From positions 1,307,501 to 1,371,500 of the forward strand of contig JAYKKM010000260.1 of assembly GCA_035772405.1 (NCBI GenBank): a stretch of 64,000 bases of DNA. The letters are read 5' to 3'. This document shows, one piece after another, positions 50,651 to 58,301 of the stretch (its first letter is position 1; every line of letters begins with the position of its first letter). This DNA comes from Chrysogorgia sp. JL179-B06. Lineage: Eukaryota; Cnidaria; Anthozoa; Scleralcyonacea; Chrysogorgiidae. The translations under genes and the position numbers were made by a program. The notes below the pieces were generated by a model. That model searched no databases, was not told the origin of the DNA, and was given only the letters and a program-made list of their open reading frames with translations.

Positions 50651-51217
50651 ATGAAGAAAGTTGGTAAACTAGAAATCGTGATTGGTCCCATGTTTGCTGG
50701 AAAAACGACAGAGACTCTCCGCAGGTTAGTCGCGTTAAGTAAATCAGGGCTCAAAGTCCTTTACATGAACAACGCAGGCGACACTAGACGAACTGACCAC
50801 ACGTTCTCCACACATCGTCAGACCATCGTTGTTGGATCAGACAGTTTACCCGCAAAGTTAATCACCAACCTCCCGAGTTCTTTCGAGCTAGCTGGCTACG
50901 ACGTCATCGGCATTGATGAAGGCCATTGGTACTCTGATCTACTTCCAGTTATTCGTGACTACATCAAAGCTGGCATTCACATCATTATTTGTGGTCTCGT
51001 AACAACGGAGCACTTAAAAAGACTTGGTGAGCTTGACACACTGTTCCCAATGGCAGACGACATCACATTTCTAAAAGCGTATTGCGCCGTTTGTCGTGAC
51101 ACCGATGGAACAACTGTTGAGGCACCATTCAATTGGAGATATAATCCAGGACCATCATTTGTTGGTGGTGCTGAGCAATACAAAGCAGTGTGCAGGCGTC
51201 ATCATCCTTCCACGTGA
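50651..51217 (+). CDS. Thymidine kinase (type II)
   Basis: The first ATG with the right context is at 50651, giving 188 residues. Walker A GPMFAGKT is at residues about 12-19, the second phosphate-binding block is VIGIDEGHWYSD, and the zinc-binding pairs are CAVC and CRRHH near the end. These define type II thymidine kinases, which make dTMP to supply DNA synthesis. His replaces the usual Gln-Phe in the IDE(A/G)QF block. It is the only plus-strand gene in Polinton A and stands next to duplicated non-coding blocks, so it may have been captured separately. Confidence 0.92.
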   Translation: MKKVGKLEIVIGPMFAGKTTETLRRLVALSKSGLKVLYMNNAGDTRRTDHTFSTHRQTIVVGSDSLPAKLITNLPSSFELAGYDVIGIDEGHWYSDLLPVIRDYIKAGIHIIICGLVTTEHLKRLGELDTLFPMADDITFLKAYCAVCRDTDGTTVEAPFNWRYNPGPSFVGGAEQYKAVCRRHHPST

Positions 51218-51379
51218 AATTAGGGTGTTCTCAATACACCCCACTTTTCTAAACTTAGACATTGTACACGTGAAGCGCCCAATGCCATAGAGACAACATT
51301 TTTTCACACACGTAGACATTAGAGGCATTGAAGCCAGTAATGTCAAATGTCACACACATAAAATTAGACGTGGGGGTGC

Positions 51380-52201
51380 CTACTGTGCGTTTTCTGCGTC
51401 ACACACTTTACCACGGTGCATCCAATGGTTATGGTTGCTCAACGTCACGTCGTTTTTAAATTTACGATTACACCAGGGACACTGAACCCTAATGTCAGAG
51501 AAGTATTTTGTTATTACGTTAATAGCGGAGTCATATGACTCACACAACAACGTTAGATACCCAGCCAGTTTGAACCCAGCCATCAGTTTCTTTTGGTCTT
51601 CAGACGTCCTACCTGTACCGCCTGGGTTCTTGAACTCAATCACGAGTCCATTATACCTTTTGTGTGTGTCGACAATAATCAAATCAGGTGTTCCGCGTTG
51701 ATAGCCTTTTTTCCATGAATTTATTCTTTTCGCAGAGGTGTCTTGATTCTCGCCACAAGCGGCTATCAAAATGGCTTCTGGGTAGTATTTCCTGATGTAG
51801 TCGACAACTTTCGTGTGCAGGTCAAACTCAGTGATCATCTTAAATTGGTTCTTCTTGAGAAGTGTGAAGGTTCCAGTCTTTCTGATGCTTGGTAAAACGC
51901 ATGTGTACACCCATTTTCTAAACTGTTTCCCGCGCTCCATTTTACTTGAGAATATCAGTGAATATACCCCGGGTTCGTTGATAAATACGGTCTGTGGGTT
52001 AGACTTCAAAGGGGTCGTCAAATCACCGCCCCTCACTTTACAATCGGATTCAACGTGAGCACTCACTGCATCCTTTGGTCGAGCATAACCTAGAGCACTC
52101 GCGACGTCTTTCGCTTTGAACCATATTTCACCTTCGCTACTCATAACCGTCGTGATGCTAAAACCATCAAAATCAAATAATTGCACTGAGTTGGTTGTCA
52201 T
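51380..52201 (-). CDS. BRO-N / VRR-NUC nuclease / C2H2 fusion protein
   Basis: The ATG at 52199-52201 gives 273 residues. Residues about 1-105 show the BRO-N pattern (WFKAKDVASALGYARPKDAV, INEPGVYSLI, FRKWVYTCVLPSIR). Residues about 120-230 show a PD-(D/E)xK VRR-NUC fold with TPDLIIVD and LVIEFKNPGG. A C2H2 finger (CPWCNRKFKNDVTLSNHNHWMH) closes the protein. BRO-N and the finger should bind DNA and VRR-NUC cut it, so a DNA-processing role is expected. The combination is unusual. The 162 bp between it and the thymidine kinase (51218-51379) show no gene. Confidence 0.82.
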   Translation of the reverse strand: MTTNSVQLFDFDGFSITTVMSSEGEIWFKAKDVASALGYARPKDAVSAHVESDCKVRGGDLTTPLKSNPQTVFINEPGVYSLIFSSKMERGKQFRKWVYTCVLPSIRKTGTFTLLKKNQFKMITEFDLHTKVVDYIRKYYPEAILIAACGENQDTSAKRINSWKKGYQRGTPDLIIVDTHKRYNGLVIEFKNPGGTGRTSEDQKKLMAGFKLAGYLTLLCESYDSAINVITKYFSDIRVQCPWCNRKFKNDVTLSNHNHWMHRGKVCDAENAQ

Positions 52202-52241
52202 TACTATAGTTCCACAAAAATATTTTTTATGGATTGGCGCG

Positions 52242-52382
52242 TCAATCCACTTGGCCTTTGTTGGAGTCTTTATAGATCTGATTTGTCACGTACCAACGCA
52301 TCCGATGTGTTTTAACACTCGATTTGTTCTTCGGTTTAAAGAAGTCTCTCACACTACGAACCAGCTTTCTAAACCAACCCAT
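52242..52382 (-). CDS. 46-aa basic amphipathic protein
   Basis: A frame starting MGWFRKLVRSVRDFFKPKN at the ATG 52380-52382 and ending at 52242. The first 20 residues form an amphipathic helix with Trp and Phe, followed by a basic tail. It fits exactly between two larger genes of the same direction. Gly2 is present, but position 6 is Lys, so myristoylation is less likely. A membrane-active peptide is inferred. Confidence 0.5.
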   Translation of the reverse strand: MGWFRKLVRSVRDFFKPKNKSSVKTHRMRWYVTNQIYKDSNKGQVD

Positions 52383-52414
52383 TATAACATAGAATGTATT
52401 GTCAGTACGTGCTT

Positions 52415-52624
52415 CTATGGCACTGATGGTGTTATTATGTCGTCTGGTTCTTCCGGCGGTAATAAAATGGGTTTACCATAAGTTTTTCTCGACCTCATAC
52501 CAATTTCAGCATGGAGCTCAAGACTCACATCACCGCGACCAAATGATCCACCAGCTTTGAACATGTGGTCAGTCGTTTTATTTATTTTATATATTTCATG
52601 GGGCCTCGAAAAACACGCTCCCAT
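52415..52624 (-). CDS. Myristoylation-type small protein (MGACFSRP)
   Basis: The ATG at 52622-52624 gives 69 residues. Gly2 and Ser6 fit the N-myristoylation rule and Cys4 may be palmitoylated. The middle FGRGDVSLELHAEIG matches FGKEATNFELDVLAG in the MGCLTS protein of Polinton B, so the two are probably orthologues. It includes RGD in the first loop. It follows the fiber-like gene on the same strand. Confidence 0.65.
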   Translation of the reverse strand: MGACFSRPHEIYKINKTTDHMFKAGGSFGRGDVSLELHAEIGMRSRKTYGKPILLPPEEPDDIITPSVP

Positions 52625-53578
52625 TTACTTTATACCATATTCCTTCATCATTTCTCCACCCATGACTATGATGTCTCGGTTTGTCATGTAACCACTCACG
52701 ATTTTCACACCGTAGAATTCTATCAACGATGGGTACGCATAAGGTGCGAGTGGTATTCTTGGTCGGTGTATTCCAAAAATTGTTCCATAAGGTGTGCCTA
52801 TCTTTTTCATATTCGCTATGAAGTCTGAATCAGTCGACTTGACGTTGTTGACTCTGACGTGTGAATTGCTCATTTGCCAGTGTATTGATATCATGTGCAT
52901 TTTTGTGAGGTCAACACCACTTGGAATAGTACATATGCTCTCCATTGCTGGGATGCTACCACCATACGCGAGTCCATTAGTCATGCCAGTCTTGTACCCC
53001 ACGAACTTGTCCCACTGACCGTCGTCGTTTGATATAATTGTCTCCCAATTTGACCCTGTGGCTCTCATAGGTAACCGCACCACAACAAAAATGGAGAGAT
53101 CACACCACTGCATGTTGGGGCAGTTAAAATGAAGGCCTGACTCAAGTGGGATTGGTGCTAACTCGGGGGATAGAAAACTGTGACCTTGACTGTCGACACC
53201 AACGACGGGACCATAGGTTGAGTTGTTTTGCACTAACATACTTGTCGCGTCACCGATAGCTTTCACTTTGGAGGTGTTACTATGGAGGTCCACGTTTTTC
53301 ACAGCGTGTGTGTTGGTGTTGAAGTCAAACACAACGTTGTGGTGTCGCACTTTGAAGTAAAGCGGTAAATACAATTGCTCTAAAACTTTTTTATTGATGA
53401 CGTCTAGGTCGTCGACTGGGTCTGCTACGTTTTTTATCGCTGAGCCTTGCATGTCTATTAGTCCAGACATCCTTCCACCAGTCACACTTAACTTGGGATC
53501 TTCATCCAGATGCCTTTTCGTTCTCTTTAGTATTTTATCGTGAGGGTCGTCAGACTCATACCCATAGTTTAGACTCAT
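52625..53578 (-). CDS. Fiber-like protein with lectin-type C-terminal domain (Polinton A)
   Basis: 317 residues. The N-terminal SGLIDMQGSAIKNVADPVDD and DVINKKVLE segment resembles the shaft start of phage and viral tail fibers. The C-terminal 190 residues contain LHFNCPNMQWCDLSIFVVV, IISNDDGQWDKFVGY and LIEFYGVKIVS, strand patterns of a concanavalin A/laminin G-like sandwich. Polinton B has a relative at 63579-64000+. Attachment to cell-surface glycans is inferred. The downstream order (membrane-anchored protein, then this) is the same in both elements. Confidence 0.6.
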   Translation of the reverse strand: MSLNYGYESDDPHDKILKRTKRHLDEDPKLSVTGGRMSGLIDMQGSAIKNVADPVDDLDVINKKVLEQLYLPLYFKVRHHNVVFDFNTNTHAVKNVDLHSNTSKVKAIGDATSMLVQNNSTYGPVVGVDSQGHSFLSPELAPIPLESGLHFNCPNMQWCDLSIFVVVRLPMRATGSNWETIISNDDGQWDKFVGYKTGMTNGLAYGGSIPAMESICTIPSGVDLTKMHMISIHWQMSNSHVRVNNVKSTDSDFIANMKKIGTPYGTIFGIHRPRIPLAPYAYPSLIEFYGVKIVSGYMTNRDIIVMGGEMMKEYGIK

Positions 53579-53580
53579 TA

Positions 53581-54102
53581 CTACTTCAAGGTGTATTTGG
53601 TTAGTAGATAGCCAGAGACTGCTGAGAACCCTAACACTATCGCTAGCGTTGTCGTGTCTGACTTACTTGTGGTGGTCTGTGCTATTTGATTGGTGGTGAC
53701 CACTGTTTTCTTCACAGGTGGTGCTACCAAGTTAGTCACCACATTTTCTTGGTGGACTTTTTTAGCCACAGTCGTTGGTGTTGTTGCATTCAAGCGAGTG
53801 TTCACTCCAAATCTCATGGACTCTGTGGCAATCTTTAATAAGTTGTTGTACCCAGCGATTTTATTCTTGAGTATCACCACATTACTTGGCATTAACCACG
53901 TACTTGGTGACACTGCAAGATTTTGGACAACGTTGGTGTCTCTAATCGATTTATTCATGTTGAGAATCCATGTCGATACGTCATAGTTGATAACACTGTC
54001 AGAAAACAACTTGCGGAATTCTTGTTGGGTCTCTAGACTTCCTGCAGAACCACCAACGACTGATACACGTGTTCTCGCTTGCGCACCAAGTGTGGAGTAC
54101 AC
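53581..54102 (-). pseudogene. C-terminal remnant of the 460-aa structural protein (Polinton A)
   Basis: Only the last 170 or so residues remain. They match the C-terminal part of 62192-63574 in Polinton B (shared blocks LGAQA, INYD/QYSPS, WILNMNKSIRDTNV, IAGYNNLL) and end in a membrane segment (LAIVLGFSAVSGYLL). Upstream the frame meets a stop within about ten codons at about 54120, where Polinton-like sequence ends. The break marks the truncated edge of Polinton A. Confidence 0.75.
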
Positions 54103-54650
54103 AAAGGCAGTAGTAGTAACTTGCCGGTTCTAACCCAATTCGAACCCAACCAAAAATCTGTCCCAGAACCGGCAACGCTGTCCCAGAAAATCCTATCATA
54201 AACAAGACTATTTTAAACCCAACCGCCAAAAATCCAACCAAAACCCACGTGTTCCCAAAATTATTTCCAAGATGGCGTCACCACGTGTTCCAAAATTATT
54301 TCACCACGTGTTCCCAAAATTATTTCACCACGTGTTTCAAAAAGTCAAAAGCAAAACCATTTTGGTTTTGTTTTTTAAAAAGGGGGAGTTAGTGTTTACG
54401 AGGATGTGGGCTCGTCCGGCACTCTACGCCTACGAGCAGCGTCCCCTAACCACGTGAGAGCCTCGTCTTGCTCCTTTTCACGAGTTGCTCCAACAGGGTC
54501 TTGTTGTATAGTGTTCTACTCTCGAACCATGACACGACGAGGTCGACGAGAAGGTATCCAAAAACTACTTTGTCAAAAAAACCCGATAACCATCACTTTA
54601 TTGGGACGAGTCTTAAATACCCCGAACGTGTCGAGTTGTAAGTGATAAAA
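54103..54650. other. Junction between Polintons A and B, CACGTG-rich repeats
   Basis: Sequence on the left (TTCTAACCCAATTCGAACCC) matches neither element. From 54247 to 54340 the unit CACCACGTGTTCCCAAAATTAT repeats about four times with small changes; each copy has a CACGTG E-box. A hairpin CAAAACCA-TTT-TGGTTTTG lies at about 54352-54370. Polinton B's left terminal repeat should begin here, but its partner lies beyond the window. Confidence 0.5.
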
Positions 54651-54857
54651 ATGGGTTGTCTTACAAGCAAAGAAGCTGACCGTCCGACACGAAACACGAC
54701 TTTCAACACTCACCGTCGAGTAAAACTTGGCGTGAGATTTGGGAAAGAGGCCACTAATTTTGAACTAGACGTGCTGGCTGGTTATGAACGATATGACGAC
54801 GTGAAATTCATGACTGGAGAGAGTGCAACCACTGCTCTCGTCGAAGTCCAAGAGTAA
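54651..54857 (+). CDS. Myristoylation-type small protein (MGCLTSKE), Polinton B
   Basis: The ATG at 54651 (a further in-frame start lies nine bases up) gives 68 residues. MGCLTS fits both the myristoylation rule (Gly2, Ser6) and a palmitoylation site (Cys3). FGKEATNFELDVLAGYER resembles the Polinton A orthologue at 52415-52624. Convergent with the next gene; a GTTACGAA-type hairpin lies between. Confidence 0.6.
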   Translation: MGCLTSKEADRPTRNTTFNTHRRVKLGVRFGKEATNFELDVLAGYERYDDVKFMTGESATTALVEVQE

Positions 54858-54869
54858 AAAAAAAAAGTT

Positions 54870-54894
54870 TTCGTAATCCAAAAGAGATTACGAA
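54870..54894. terminator. 3'-end hairpin (TTCGTAATC / GATTACGAA)
   Basis: Nine-base arms separated by seven bases stand between the converging stops at 54857 and 54903, with an A-run on one side. A similar hairpin lies at 57557-57579. Probably 3'-end formation for both genes. Confidence 0.55.
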
Positions 54895-54902
54895 GTCTGT
54901 TT

Positions 54903-55190
54903 TCAAGAGAAACACCAATCTAAATATTTTCTATAAGCTACCCTCCACACCATCTCCGGATTGGTGAGATAGTACTCTTTTTCTAGTCTAACTCGAAGTT
55001 CCACTCGTCTGGCAAGGTACTCTCGATCACTAAGCGTACGGTTTTTCCACTCTTCTTCGGGAAGATGTCTAGTAGTAGTGTAGTTCTTTTTTTTCTTTTT
55101 AGGTGGAGACATCATTCTAGAAATGTCGACCTCTCCACACGTCACACAGAAAAACTGCCCGCCAATCTCTTCCATGTCGGTACAACACAT
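54903..55190 (-). CDS. Small zinc-binding protein (95 aa)
   Basis: It starts MCCTDMEEIGG and has CxxC (CVTC), giving a short zinc knuckle in the first 20 residues, then a Lys-rich stretch (PPKKKKKN) and a helical, charged remainder. AAATAAA lies just upstream of the ATG. No family identified. Confidence 0.55.
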   Translation of the reverse strand: MCCTDMEEIGGQFFCVTCGEVDISRMMSPPKKKKKNYTTTRHLPEEEWKNRTLSDREYLARRVELRVRLEKEYYLTNPEMVWRVAYRKYLDWCFS

Positions 55191-55193
55191 TTT

Positions 55194-55652
55194 TTATTTG
55201 GTCTCCTCCTCTTCAGGTTTAGGAGTCTTCGTGTGACTATAGACGTGTTTTCCGACGGTGAGTCCACCAGATAGCAACCCTACGAACGGGATGAGGGGAG
55301 TGAGTCTAGACATGATACATTTCAAGTCTTTGACGAGATGGGGATCTCTTTTTAGCTCCTTCTCCATCTCCTCCGGTTTTTCGATAGCGTCTAGTCCACC
55401 CATCATCATAGCGAACTTTGACAGTAACATGTCGCAGAGAAACACCGTGCTTTTCTCTTGAACTTTCGCCTCGTAGTCAGCGTAAAGTTTCAAAATGGTT
55501 TTCACGTTAGCTTTTCTGACGTAAGCCTCCGTCTTTTTAATTTCGCCGTCGTTCGCGAGAATTATTAGTTCTTCACGCTTTCTATCCACTTCTTTCGCGA
55601 TGTCCTCTGACTCTTCGCTGGGAGAGTTGTTAATTAAGTCTTCTGGATCCAT
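55194..55652 (-). CDS. Unrecognised 152-aa membrane-associated protein
   Basis: The ATG at 55650-55652 gives an acidic, helical protein with one late hydrophobic stretch (LTPLIPFVGLLSGGLTVG) and a charged tail (KTPKPEEEETK). The gene is four bases from both neighbours. AATAAAGAG precedes its start. Function unknown. Confidence 0.55.
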   Translation of the reverse strand: MDPEDLINNSPSEESEDIAKEVDRKREELIILANDGEIKKTEAYVRKANVKTILKLYADYEAKVQEKSTVFLCDMLLSKFAMMMGGLDAIEKPEEMEKELKRDPHLVKDLKCIMSRLTPLIPFVGLLSGGLTVGKHVYSHTKTPKPEEEETK

Positions 55653-55656
55653 CTCT

Positions 55657-56256
55657 TTATTCAGGCAAGATGATCTCGTAACCGTAAGGATGTCGGAGAT
55701 TAATTTCCAGACACGCGTGTTTTTTAGTTCGCAGCTCAGTCGTGATACGCGTCACGTCCTCCTTTGAGACACCGTTCAAGTAGTCGTTGATGAGTTCCAA
55801 CATGTCTTTCTTGTTCGTGTTGTGGAAACTAGTTATTTTCGAAATGTTTTCTCTGTAAGGTTTTGCGATGCTTGTCAGTTGTTGAGTTAGAACTACAGTG
55901 GACAATCCGTAATGACGACCCGAGTAACCAAGTTTTACTAGTTCGCTAGTTCTGTTTTTGACGTCTTGTCCACTCGCACAGTCATCTAGAATAATTAGAG
56001 TCTTCGTGTCTGTATAGGTCTCGACAACGAGTTTCAACATCTTGTTTACGCTGTCTTGTTCCACAGGCAAGACGATGAAATCCTTGTCGTGGTAGTATTT
56101 CCAATTATGATAGGTTGTGTTCCACAATATGGTTGGACAGAGCAGAACGATGTGATCGAACACACCCTTGAAGTGGTTCTCAAGCATTTTCAAAAGATAG
56201 AATGTCTTCCCACAATAAGTAGGTCCTACGATCATCATGTTGAACGGAATTTCCAT
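55657..56256 (-). CDS. A32-like packaging ATPase, Polinton B
   Basis: 199 residues with Walker A MMIVGPTYCGKTFYLL (residues about 7-22), Walker B TLIILDDC near residue 91 and a sensor-like TQQLTSIAKPYR. This is the standard Polinton genome packaging ATPase (FtsK/HerA superfamily), and it is encoded next to the major capsid gene as usual. AAAAATAAAAG precedes the ATG. Region 1 carries a distant relative. Confidence 0.92.
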   Translation of the reverse strand: MEIPFNMMIVGPTYCGKTFYLLKMLENHFKGVFDHIVLLCPTILWNTTYHNWKYYHDKDFIVLPVEQDSVNKMLKLVVETYTDTKTLIILDDCASGQDVKNRTSELVKLGYSGRHYGLSTVVLTQQLTSIAKPYRENISKITSFHNTNKKDMLELINDYLNGVSKEDVTRITTELRTKKHACLEINLRHPYGYEIILPE

Positions 56257-56308
56257 CTTTTATTTTTAAATTTTCTTATGTCGTTGATATAGGAAAACAC
56301 TTGCGAAC

Positions 56309-57535
56309 CTAGTACTGAATATTCAGTAAGTTTCCGGACGCAATGTTTAGTAGTCCGTCTGACAACACGAAGATGTGACATATCAATGCTGTGCTGGTAG
56401 CTTTCTTCGTGATCTCCAGTAAGATCCCAGATTGGGAGTTCAAAACTATCTTCCCAGATCCGTGAACGGTCTGATCACGAGTACTCCTAAGATCAATGGT
56501 CAGTGCAAATTTGTCTTTGAAAAAGTCTCGGTGCGACACGCTCTGGTTCTTTTGACCAAATAGTCGCTCAGTTTCTGAGAAGAACCTTGACTTTGGAATG
56601 CCTTGACTATAGACTTCGTTGGGAACACCTTCGATAGTGACTTTCACGCTCTCGATGTTCGGATAGACAAACTCTTCTGAGTCTGTGATAGCAGCTTTCG
56701 TGAAGAGAAGGACTATGGCCCTCATTCTCTTCCGAGGAAGGTTAATGTTTTCGTTAATTAGTGTCGAGGCTGCTGCCCAAGGCGAGTTTTTCATGAGAGT
56801 CACGTGTTCGTACGGAAGAACCTTACCAACCGTGTAGAGCCCAATGATATCCTTTGCGAGATCCACGTTGTCAATGGTCTCGTATTCCAACTGTAAGTTC
56901 TCGAGAGAGTAGGTTCCAACAGCACTCCCGCTCTGAGCCACCATGATGTCGGCGGCTGCTGGCAACTTGATGAGGAACTGCAGGTTATTACTCATCTCGT
57001 ATGGAGCGTAGAGTCCTGAGTCACCTAGGATTTTGTCGAGAGAAATCTTTTGCTTGGTTCCAAAGACGGCGAACATCAAACCGTCAGAAACCTTCACGAC
57101 GTCACCGCTAGCTGCTCCACTATCGTCTTTCGAGATGAGTTTTCGAAGGTTCTCGGAGCCAACGCCGTACTCGATCATCTCTTCACGCTCGAGAGACGTC
57201 TTCCACATGTCCTTGTAGACGGCGATGGTTGACTCTCCAACGTTGTCGTAGGCTATCTCACCAGCCATCTTGACGGTCAGTTGACTCTGAAGAGTTTTCG
57301 ACAGGTTGTTCAAAAACCAGCTTTTAGAGTTTGAGTTCTTGAAATCAAACAGGATGTGTAGACTTCCTGGAACCAAACACGAGTCTGGTTTAAGTTTCGG
57401 GATGTCTACGTAAAGTGTTTCGTTAGGATTTGCACTGTTTGGATTCATCGTAACCACGTGGCGTGTTCGTGGGCCAGTGATCATACTTTTGACAGTTTTT
57501 GTCGCGCTCGGTTGTAATTTCAGGTTAGTAGACAT
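56309..57535 (-). CDS. Major capsid protein (double jelly roll), Polinton B
   Basis: The ATG at 57533-57535 gives 408 residues, mostly predicted beta strands. Blocks YVDIPKLKPDSCLVPGSL, NLSKTLQSQLTVKMAG and YKDMWKTSLEREEMI fit the Polinton major capsid protein, which builds the icosahedral shell. It is shorter than many relatives but includes both a first strand set and a C-terminal half with a conserved-looking DLRSTRDQTVHG. ATPase and penton genes in the same element support the call. AATAAAG lies at the start codon. Confidence 0.72.
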   Translation of the reverse strand: MSTNLKLQPSATKTVKSMITGPRTRHVVTMNPNSANPNETLYVDIPKLKPDSCLVPGSLHILFDFKNSNSKSWFLNNLSKTLQSQLTVKMAGEIAYDNVGESTIAVYKDMWKTSLEREEMIEYGVGSENLRKLISKDDSGAASGDVVKVSDGLMFAVFGTKQKISLDKILGDSGLYAPYEMSNNLQFLIKLPAAADIMVAQSGSAVGTYSLENLQLEYETIDNVDLAKDIIGLYTVGKVLPYEHVTLMKNSPWAAASTLINENINLPRKRMRAIVLLFTKAAITDSEEFVYPNIESVKVTIEGVPNEVYSQGIPKSRFFSETERLFGQKNQSVSHRDFFKDKFALTIDLRSTRDQTVHGSGKIVLNSQSGILLEITKKATSTALICHIFVLSDGLLNIASGNLLNIQY

Positions 57536-57556
57536 CTTTATTATAACGTGAAAAAT

Positions 57557-57579
57557 TTCGTAACCAAAAAGGTTACGAA
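57557..57579. terminator. 3'-end hairpin (TTCGTAACC / GGTTACGAA)
   Basis: A perfect nine-base arm pair with an AAAAA loop, followed by two further GGTTACGAAA/GGTTAAG copies. It lies between the stop of the 46-aa gene (57601) and the MCP start, where an upstream transcript should end. Confidence 0.6.
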
Positions 57580-57600
57580 AGGTTACGAAAGGTTAAGTGC

Positions 57601-57741
57601 TCAGTGAATAGTATCATAGCCGTCGTCTGGTGGTGGTTCTGTAGGATCTATCAGAACTATGTCTTCGAAGGAGTCCACGCGTTGTCGTCGTGGTCTTGGA
57701 GAAAAATACCTTCTCAAAATTTCGAATAGCTGGAAGCACAT
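57601..57741 (-). CDS. 46-aa Arg-rich small protein
   Basis: The ATG at 57739-57741 opens MCFQLFEILRRYFSPRPRRQ, an amphipathic N-terminal helix and an Arg/Pro stretch, then an acidic end (DPTEPPPDDGYD). PPPDDGY resembles a short docking motif. It lies between GIY-YIG and MCP on the same strand. Polinton A also has a 46-codon gene of similar layout but no clear sequence match. Function unknown. Confidence 0.45.
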   Translation of the reverse strand: MCFQLFEILRRYFSPRPRRQRVDSFEDIVLIDPTEPPPDDGYDTIH

Positions 57742-57780
57742 CTGTTTATTGGTTGGTCTCTTAACCTGAGATTTTTTTTT

Positions 57781-58272
57781 TTACTTGTCGATCTTTTCGA
57801 GTAGTTTTTTATGGATCTTGCTTTTTCTATGGTGTGTGATGTTGACATGTGATGATGTTCGACCACACCCCTCGCAGGTGACTCGCGAGTTGTTTCTCGT
57901 GAGAATCTCGTCTCTATTCTCGAGGTGGTATTTCTCTCTATATTCAGGAGTTCTCGAGGACCCGTAGCCAGCATAGTAGCTTTTTGTCTTGAGCTCGTTC
58001 AACTCTGCGTCATACGAGACTATGTGGTGAGTCTCCAGATCCTCGAGCTCTGCTTCGTCACAGAAAGCTCTGTCGATCTCGACCACCTTCATCTTGTCAG
58101 TGCCTAGCTCGAGGAACTTTTTGTGAAACTTTGATCCACACGGACGAGTGATGATGTCACTCCTATGCTCGAACAGTCTTCTTTTTGCTGATCTAGTCGA
58201 ACATCCAATATAGATATCGCTGTCAACCATCGAGTAAATTGCGTACACGATCCCGACTCTTTTCTCACTCAT
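57781..58272 (-). CDS. GIY-YIG endonuclease
   Basis: From the ATG at 58270-58272 the protein reads GIVYAIYSMVDSDIYIGCS, then RRLFEHRSD, the start of a GIY-YIG nuclease domain (first strand, Tyr pairs and catalytic Arg), and has a late Glu candidate (LEDLETHHI). The C-terminus has CEGCGRTSSHVNITHHRKSK, a zinc-finger-like Cys2His2 unit. Such nucleases cut DNA and can act in repair, recombination or homing. It is 163 residues long and stands in the minus-strand run, preceded by AAATAAAG. Confidence 0.75.
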   Translation of the reverse strand: MSEKRVGIVYAIYSMVDSDIYIGCSTRSAKRRLFEHRSDIITRPCGSKFHKKFLELGTDKMKVVEIDRAFCDEAELEDLETHHIVSYDAELNELKTKSYYAGYGSSRTPEYREKYHLENRDEILTRNNSRVTCEGCGRTSSHVNITHHRKSKIHKKLLEKIDK

Positions 58273-58301
58273 GTTCGCTCTCTCTTTATTTAACCCCCGC
58301 T

